In this document: piece after piece, positions 22,701 through 31,700 of the stretch
How the letters are laid out: every line of letters starts with the position of its first letter
Numbering within the stretch: position 1 is the first letter of the stretch
Source of the DNA: Monodelphis domestica
Lineage: Eukaryota > Chordata > Mammalia > Didelphimorphia > Didelphidae
Reading direction: 5' to 3'
Length of the DNA: 64,000 nt
Assembly (NCBI RefSeq): GCF_027887165.1
Contig: NC_077235.1
Location: forward strand, 3,737,506-3,801,505
Position numbers and translations under genes: made by a program
Notes under the pieces: generated by a model
Told to the model about the DNA's origin: nothing
What the model saw: the letters and a program-made list of their open reading frames with translations, nothing else
The model's database searches: none

Positions 22701-25700
22701 ATGGTTGGTGTGACACTTGATCTTCAGGCCTGGACAAGGACACAATCTCCCCTCTAGAAGCACCTAGAAGCACCCTTAGTTCTCGATTCTGCATCTGAGA
22801 CTCGGCCGGCTGTACCTATATCCTTCAAAACACTTCACTAGGATGCGTAAGTTTTGTGCGTGGGTTGTCTTTTCATTCTTCTGCTGTGCTGGCAGACTTA
22901 CCATATAACCACCCATTAAGAGAGCATTTGCTACTAAGTGAAGGGGAATGGACAAGAGCAACTGATCGTTTCTCCACTCTCAGAAAATCATCCCCTCAAA
23001 CCCAGAATGTCTGACATGGCAAGCAGGGTGGTTTTATGGTAACTTGTCCCCAGAGTGAAAGACAAGCCCGGGTTCGGTAATGGGAATTCCCCCCCTTGAC
23101 TTTTGGTTGGCATTTTAATTGCGTGGCTCCCATCTAAAGCTTGCTGTTGTCTATGCATAAGATTGGTGGGGCATGAGCAGGAGTGGACTTCTGGGAGATG
23201 ACCCTCAGTGACTGGTAGATGCCAAAGGGGAACATTGTGGGAGTCGTCTGGAACAAGGCAAGGCCCAGCAGCCAGTGGCCTTTGTATCCAGAGTTCTAGA
23301 GTTGTTGGACTCAAGACCTTCCCTGGTCTATCAGTTGCCTGAGTAGGTCTGATTCTGGGGGACTGCCACTTGTTAGGGGATAGTCACTATCCTTAGAGGG
23401 AAAATCCATCAACCCTATTACTGACCCATAAATCGGGGGAACCTTTGGACTGGGACTGTTGCTTTGGCAAGAACCCCATGCCCACCTTGATTAGACCCTG
23501 CTAGATAATCGGGGGACCCTTTGGGCTAGGACTCGCCGAAAGGTCAGGAACCCTGTGCCCGCCCCGATAGACCCCGAGGGCCCCAGGGAGAGTAGCATCA
23601 AGCCACTGCCAACCAAGAGAACAAGGGAAGGGCCCCTGTTGGGCTGAACCTAGCACAGGGATACACTGAGATGAGTGTGTAGAACTCTGAGGTCCAGCTC
23701 CCCTGGCAGTGTGTAGGACAAGAAAAGGAATGGTGCCCTGAGGACAGATATGTGCCAAATGTACCTGGTGCCTGGATGGGATGGAGTCAGCCCTTTGAGC
23801 AGGTAGCTCATGGCCAAATGCATTCTCCACTGGCCTATGGCACGTCAGTCGGGGCCCTGCCTCTCCTGAGAAAAGTACTAGCTCAAGCAGAGCCAAAGGG
23901 TCCCAGATGGCTGCCTTTGCCAGGCTCTTCTCCACAGGGCACAGCAATGAGGCGGAGGCCTTAAAAGACAAGGTACAGCCTCTTGGGAGAACAAATTCTT
24001 GACCAGATCCAGTTGCTTCACTGGCTCTCCTGTCTGATCTCTGTGACATAAGTCTGAGCCACGTTGTCGAGTAGATGGCAACCCAGCTACTTGGACTGGG
24101 GACATCCAGAAGGACAAGAGAGAGGACTGGGGGCTTCCTTCCCCTCCCCTTCCCAGTGTAGGATGCCCCAGGCAGCCCAACAGCTTTCTTCCACCTTTTC
24201 CCCTTTATAGGTCAGGCCCTGGCCAGGAAACAGCAACAAGCAGATCCCAAGGGAAATGTCTGAAATTAGTTTCAGCTCCTCTGATTACTCACAAACAGAA
24301 CTATACGACTTGGACCAAGCTGCCCATCAGCTTCCTTGACCTTGGATCTGCTGTGGCCATGACCATGGGGGCCCCAGTAGTATTTTAGGTCCCTACCATG
24401 GGACACCATTCTGAATGTGAGGATGGTTCAGGATGTGGCTTCCCCGGACCCCACTTTTTACGTGGCTCACTGATGCCTGGCACCACCCCTAGCCAGCTCT
24501 GGATAGCCACCAGAGGCCCCAGCGTGGTATCGCTGAGGGTCACCCGTGGCTTCTTTCGGGAGTGTAGCATGGCCCGTTTTCTTTCTCATGTCATAATGTC
24601 CCCCAAGGACATGGTCGTCTCTAGCCTCCAAAATGAGGCTCTTTCTCACTTACCCTTGACTTGGTTGCAGGATCCGAGAGGTGGCCAAGATCCACAAGGC
24701 CATAGAGCAGGAGCTGGCCCACTCCGTGAACAGCTGTGCCTCTTCCCTGACAGAAGTACTGCCCAGCAAGCGCAGTGGCAGCAGCCCTGAGGTAAGGGCG
24801 GATGGCAGTAAGGGGGCAGAAAATGGCCGGGGCTTGGGGTTGGGGGAAGGTACACATGAACACACACACAAACACAGACCCAGCAGGGCAGAGATAGATC
24901 TGGTCTCAGATGGGGCCAATGGGTACCAGAAAACTCAAGTGTTTAGGTGGAAGTGAAAATATGAGCTCAGCAGGAGCTTTATAAGCAACTAACATTCCCT
25001 GCTAGCATCTGAGGCTCCTGATGACTGCCAAGTCTGCAAGGGACTGCGGACACATTGGCAGGCCTTGAATGATGCTCTAAGTCCTGTGCTGGCCCAGATA
25101 CATGGTGCCAAAGATCACATCTGGGACCAGCGACTCCCACACTATGGGCTGGTGATTTCTAGCCCTTCTAGTGGGGAGCCCGGGAGCTCCAAGTGAAAGA
25201 AATGGTTTGGTTGATAGGAAGAGAGGGGTGGACTTTATGGAAGGGGGTGCTTGGGCCTAGAGTGACTTCCATTTTACACAATCAGTTGAACCTAGGCCCC
25301 AGACTTGTTTCCCTTTCCAGGTGGCTCTTGATGCTAAAGGAGGGCCTGGGGCAAAGTCCCTTCTAGGAGAATCAAAGTGGGCCAGAGCAGCTTCCTGGTC
25401 ACCTTGCCCGCTCCTTCCATCCCGAAGCCAGGCTCATCAGATTTACTGACAGCAGACTTTCCCCCTTCTCTTCTTTCCTCCCCTCCACACCTTACAGAGC
25501 CTAAGCAGAAACTCAGCCGTGGAAGTTTCAATTAGCGTGAAAGCCTTGTACAATGAAGCCAGAGCTTACGTGGAAGGGAAGCTGGTGAGTATAGGGGCTG
25601 GCCACAATTCACTTGGGATGCTCTCAACAATTTGGCCAGTCTAGCAGTCATTGGGAGGGACAAGGGGCAGAAGGTTCCCTCCCGTGCCTTCTCCTACAAT

Positions 25701-28700
25701 TGGAAAAACTTCAGAGGTCTCATTTTACATGGGAGGAAAGTGAGGCATCCCAGGTAGGCAGAGCTAGGCATTGAATACGGGCCCTCTGACCCCAACCCCA
25801 GGGCCTGCATGCAGTGTGAGAGCCAGAGGCAACATGAATGCCCAATTATGAACTGCCCCCTAAGCCTGCAGTCACATTTGTGCTAGAGGAAGGTAAGGGA
25901 GAGCACCCAAGGCCCAGAGAGCCAGGGAAGGTCATGGAATGGCAACAGTGTAAGCATGGAGCTCCTAGACTTCAGTCAGCGCGTGTGACCCTCTTAGCTC
26001 TGCGAGAAGCAAACTGGGCCCCAGAGAGAACAGAGCCGAGACTTGACTTCAGGCCCTCTGCCCTTTCTGCTGCACCTACCATAGTGGAGGTGGAGGTGGG
26101 GCCACAGACAAACTTGTCTTTCCCTCCCACCTCCCCCATTGTTGCGGAGGACTTGGCCCAGCAAGAGTGGCCAGCCTCACCGCCCCAAATAGCGCTTCCT
26201 AACGCCAGGACCTGATTACCCCAACATGACCACCTTTGTCCTGAAGGCCTGCAGACAGAAGAGATCCTCTTCCCTGGCAGCCTAAGCTGGGGCTGGGATG
26301 GGGAGGGACCAGGGAGGACCCTTAGCATTGTTACCGTTCTTCCTGACTTCTGTCCTGAACCTGCTCCTCTCTAACGTCCTCCCAGAGCTCCTAGTTCTGC
26401 CCTTGGGATCAAAAGTAGATCTAGGCTAGGTTCTTCCTCCCTGAGCCACTCTTCAGATTCTTGAAGGCAAGGAACCCAATTCCCCTCTCCCGGCACAAAG
26501 TCTTTTCTTCCTCATGTGCTTGAACTTGAACCTGCTGGGAGGCTTCCTCCAGCCTTTATCAATGGATTCATTCAGCGTGGAAGGGGCTAGAGGAGATAAG
26601 GAGAGCGGTGGTGTCACCTCCCTGGTCTCTGCATGCTGGACCTCTCTTGGAGTAGCCTCATTAGGACCTCCCTTTGGTGTCCATGTGGCATACGTGGCCA
26701 CAGAGAGTTTAGGGGCCACCACCGGGAAATACTGAGGATCCAGCTGTTTAGACGTACCTGGAGCACATCCAGCTTTGCTCGGGATCTTTCCCCAGGGCTG
26801 CCAAATTCACTGTGTCTCCCTACAAAAATCTCCAAGACCTTCCAGGCTTCTCCAGATAGATGCTCCTGTCCCTGCAAGTCTCTCCCAGTTGCTGATGATG
26901 TCTTACACTGTTGGCTGTCCAGCCATGGCAGACAAACTGCCACACGTGTCCTGCTCTACCCTAATCACCCATCCCTGTTGCCTGTGGCCCTCTCCCCTTC
27001 CACCCGTGTCTGTGGCAGGTAGTGCCAGGAGAGTTCCCACCTAGGGGGTACTTTGAATTGAAAGTGGGTCCCTATGCCAAGGAGATGAAAAGAGGCTGGG
27101 CAGACAGGCCTCATGCCAGCGGCATCGCTGCTCATCTGTTCCACCTACTTGTTGGTCCCAGGGACATAAAGTTCTTCACGTGTGCTGACCATCCAGGATT
27201 GGTTTATCTGAGGTGGATCAAAGATCTGGATTTATGGTCCATGACTCCTGGCAGTGGGAGAGGGCCGGACCCAGCTGGATCTGGATAGACTGTCCTCAGC
27301 ATCCAGATTCCAACCCTTCATGCCTTCACCCCAGAATCCCAACCGTGGCCTTGAACCTTCGGGTCAAGGACAAGCAAAGAATCCAGGATCTCGGAGTCAG
27401 GCTGTCACGTAGAAGCTGTTTGACATCGGAACAGGCTTCTTGCCCCAAGTTTCAGTGTCTTCTGGAAAATGAGAGAGCTGGATCCAGTGACCTCTGATCC
27501 TAACTCCAAGCCTATGGGCCTGTGCTTTTTGACCCCAAACATTCAGGCTGTTCTGTTCCCCAGAGTAGGGCTTCACAGGGAGCCCCAAAGTTGCCTGTGG
27601 GCATTGGGTCATATTGCCAGTGTGTTCGAGAGGACATGGACCTGACTCCTCCATCTAAGAACTCTCTGGCTATCTCCAGTGCAAGGTGTGAAGCCTTGAA
27701 CCCTGGAGGTGACACTTGCAGCCGAGCTCATTCTGTCTCTGTCTTCCATTTCTACAGCAGTTGGACAGCCCTCGGCGGGAGGAGGGGCTGCAGGTTGCCT
27801 TAGCCAATGTCAGCCAGGAGCTGGAGAAGGTGTCTGAAATCCACTGGCTGGCACCCATCCTCAGTGCCGTCACTGAAGAGGTGAGTGCCTGTTTGAATGG
27901 GCCACAGAGAAGCAGCAGGGTGGCTGAAAGTTGTCACCCTTCACTTTGTCTTGCTTCTCTGGATGCTGGGGTCCAGGGTTAGTAGAGACTGTGGTTCTCC
28001 TCAATCTAGCAACATGTCCTAAGCACCCATGCGTGCCAAATGAGCACCTTGATGATCCCTAGGGGTTGCCTTGTCGGTGTACAGAGGGCCTTCCTGGCTA
28101 AAAGGAAGTGGCAGCAGAGGGAAGCCCAGCTCTTCTGGCCAAGGGTGACTGAGGAGGAGGGGAGCTGGGGGCTGATGTCCCCAAGGCTCAAGGTGAAGGA
28201 GAAAGAAAAGCCCTGGTGCCTTTTGGGTCCCCCTCTAGCCCAGCTGCTCCCAAGCTCCCCTCCCTTCACCCCAGCCTTCAGGAGGCCCAAATGGGGCAGG
28301 CTCTGGAAGTAGTGCACACAGAAGTATAGAATGGCAGAAGGAGTGCTCGCAGCTATGGGCACATCAAAGGCACAAGATGATTTTTGAGAATTGTGCCACA
28401 AAATTACCGAATAGTCACGTTTTGTTCATTCGGTGGCCAAATTAGATCAGTGCCTCACAGAAGCTGCATAGGACAGGACTTCCCTTGGAAGCCACCTAAG
28501 CAAAAACCTCTGAAATCTCTCCCACCGAGAGTCAGCCAGCCTTGGCTTGGATACCACCAGGGCAGAGAGCTCCCACCTCCTGAGGGACAGGATAGCTCTC
28601 CCTGGAGTTCTTCCTTCCATCCAGCTTAAATCTCCGCCCAAGCAGAACCAGTGGAATTCTTTTGCTGCAGGAGAACCCTGAAGCTATCTATTTTTAAAAG

Positions 28701-31700
28701 CCTTCTCTGGCCTTAATATCCTCAGTTCCTTCTAGTGAACTTGTATGTGGTCAGCTTTGGCCAAATCCCATCCCATGGCGCCCCTGGGTTCCAAGGGCCA
28801 CTCCCAGCTCCTTCCCTGTTCCCTTACTCTCTGCTTGTCAATGTCCTCCCGGGAATGTGGTGCCCAGAGCTTGCCCCAGTGCACATGTGGCCTCCTTAGG
28901 CTACAGGTCTGGTGTCTCCTCCTGCCGCCATTGCCTGTGGCCTGAGGAGGCCTTGCTGTCCTGCCACTGCCCTCGTGCCCATTTGGGCTTGGTAAGGGGA
29001 GAGGCCCAAAGTGCCCAACCCCCATGTTCACAGAGGAGGAAGCCATCTGAGGCCAGTCTGCAGAAGGACTCACTGCCCCCATAGACCCAGCATGCGGCAC
29101 TCCCAACCTATGTACCACGCCCTCCCAAAGAAGGGGAAGGCCACTGTGTGAGCAGCCCCGGCCATTTGGGAGGGAGAGAGATAGAACTGAAGGTTACCTT
29201 TGAGTCGGTCCAGTTTGCCTCTGGGCAACCTCCACCAGAAGGGCAGCAGGCCAGTGGGAAATGGGCTGGAGGGGTGGAGAGTCCTTGGTAGAAAGATGGA
29301 CAGAGATAGCAATCAGCAAGAGTTGCTGGAGATAGGACGCATATAGCTGGCAACATGGCCAGCCTGAGACTGCCCAGCTGAAGTGAAGCAGCACCGCGCC
29401 TTTGATTCTTACTTATCTGGGTGACCTTGGGCAAGTCCCATCCTCTCCGTGGGCAGTGACTGGCTCAGTTTCTTCATCTGCAGAACGCCGGGCTTGGAGG
29501 AGCCTCTGAAACCATTTCCGAACACAAGCACGTTTGGAGGCAAGGCCTTCAGCAGGCACAAAAACGAACCCTCTCATTTTCTCTGACCTAGGAGAGCTTG
29601 GGACACTCTAGCAAGGGCAGCTTCAGGTTGCGCTTAAACATCTCCAGAGGAAAGAAGAACAAGTCCCACAAGGTCAAATGGAGCAGTGCTGTCTCAGGTA
29701 ACCCCCTTCCCCATAGTCGTGGGCCAAAGCCGGCTTTCCCATCAGGCCAAACTCACCGTCAGGTCATTGTTTCTTGCCCTCCTGTGTGTGGAGACACAAT
29801 GAAGCAAGTTCAAAAGGGGATGTTTGGGCCAGCCGCCCTGAGTGCACAGAGCCGCCACCTCTACCCTTGACTCTTTCCATGGGAGAGGAGGCTGGAAGGC
29901 TGGGTCCCTTTGGGGCCGACTGGAAGAAATCTATTCTGAAAGCTCCCCATGACTTCTCTGCCCTGCCCAATCATTCGATACCTTTTCTCGTCATGCCCGG
30001 CCTTCTCCATGGGCCAGGAGAAAGAGGAGTTTCTGGTGCTGCCAGAGACACTGGTTTTTGAGCAAGTGGGGTTCTGCTCTGGAACGTTCTAAATTTGATT
30101 TTCCCAGGAAGTCCCCAGAAGCTCAAAGTGTGTCTCTAGCCTTTGTTCGGCCTTCTTTCCTCCTGTTTTGGGCCTGCTTGGGAAGTAGGAGAGGGGTGCA
30201 GGGGAGGACTTTCAGCCTGGGCAGCACCATTTTGGTTCTGAGCAATGAGAAAAGGGGGCCTTAGCCCAGATAGTATGAGGCCTGAACTTGGCCTTACCAC
30301 TGTGCCCTGAGGAGGGAGGAACAAAGATCCATCGAGGAGGCTCAAAGGGAGGCAGGGGAGGCAGGGGAGGTTGCCCTCTCTTCCAGCCAGCCCCAGTTTG
30401 GGCTCCAAGGGAGCCCTTTACAACTCTGTTTCCACTGGTTGACAACAGTGAGACACAAACTATGCTGGCCTAAAACCTTTTGGAAGAAAACCTGTGGCTA
30501 GGCTGCCCATCAAGAAGCGATCTGAAGGAAGGCCTACCAGCACCCCTTCTCTGCCCTGCCAACTCCCTGTCTTTGGGTCTCTGGCTATCTCTTTCTCTCC
30601 TCCCCTGTCTTTCCCCTTTGCTTCCTCTTCCTTCTCTCCCACGCTTTCTGCACCCTTCGCTTTACTAATGGCTATATAGGCTGAACTAAGAACCTAGCAA
30701 ACAAATGGGGGGCGGGGTGGCAGGGGGGGTGCCTCCTTTACCCAGTGGCTTAGGTGACTGGGTTTGATAGTTCATCATCACAGCATGACACAGGGATTGG
30801 TATTTCCATGTCTCCCTTCCAAATAGTTGAAAGCTAGACCAGAAGCTAGGTAAACCAAAGGGCCTCAGTGGACCAGAGGAAGTCTGGCTGCTGGGGTGGG
30901 GTGGGGGGGCGCAAGGGTTAGTTAGGCCCCTTAGCTTCTATTCCACTTTCTCTCTGACCACCATTCAAGGATGAGAGGTAGCCAAGGTCTGAGCAGGCCT
31001 TTGGCCAAGGACCTCATGCAGCCCACTGGCCAGGGTGGGTCCATTGGCCCTTTTATCTGGAGGCTGTTGAGAGAGGGCCTGGGCAATCCTTGAGCACTGG
31101 GATAGCAAGGATCCCTTTTAGCCCTTCTAGAAATAATCAGGAATTCCAGCAGACCTGGGACTCTGGGAAGGGGGGGCGGGCAGGAGGTAGGATTTCTCTT
31201 GCTTCTTTGGCTTTCTAGGATCTCATCTCCCTATATGTTCCCGAACCCCAGCATGGCCACTTCAGGAATTCATCTGCTTGTCTGCTGCTGCTCTCACCTT
31301 TGTCCCCACTCCCTTGGCCCAGAGCTTTGGCCACTCATCTTCCTTACTTTGTGCAAATGTGTTATTGCCTAGGCACAAGTGGGGGGGGGGGACAACGATT
31401 CATCCTTGATGCTCTTACCTTGAGGTTATTGAATGATGGTGGCAAAAATTCCCAATAGGATACCCACTAGAGTCACCCAGAGAGTACCCAGAGTTCCAGA
31501 CTCCTGGGTTCTGGCAGAAGAACCCCAGACATGCTCAGATCACCACTTTCAGGCTGTCCAGACAGCCCAGAGACTTCCAGCTACAAGTAAGGCTGCTTAA
31601 CTTGGTGGGGGCAGTGTGTCTCTGAATAAGGCTGTGGAGAAGCCCTAACAGGCGGCCTCAGCATCCCAGTCTCTCTCCCTAGCGTATTTGGAACAGAGGT

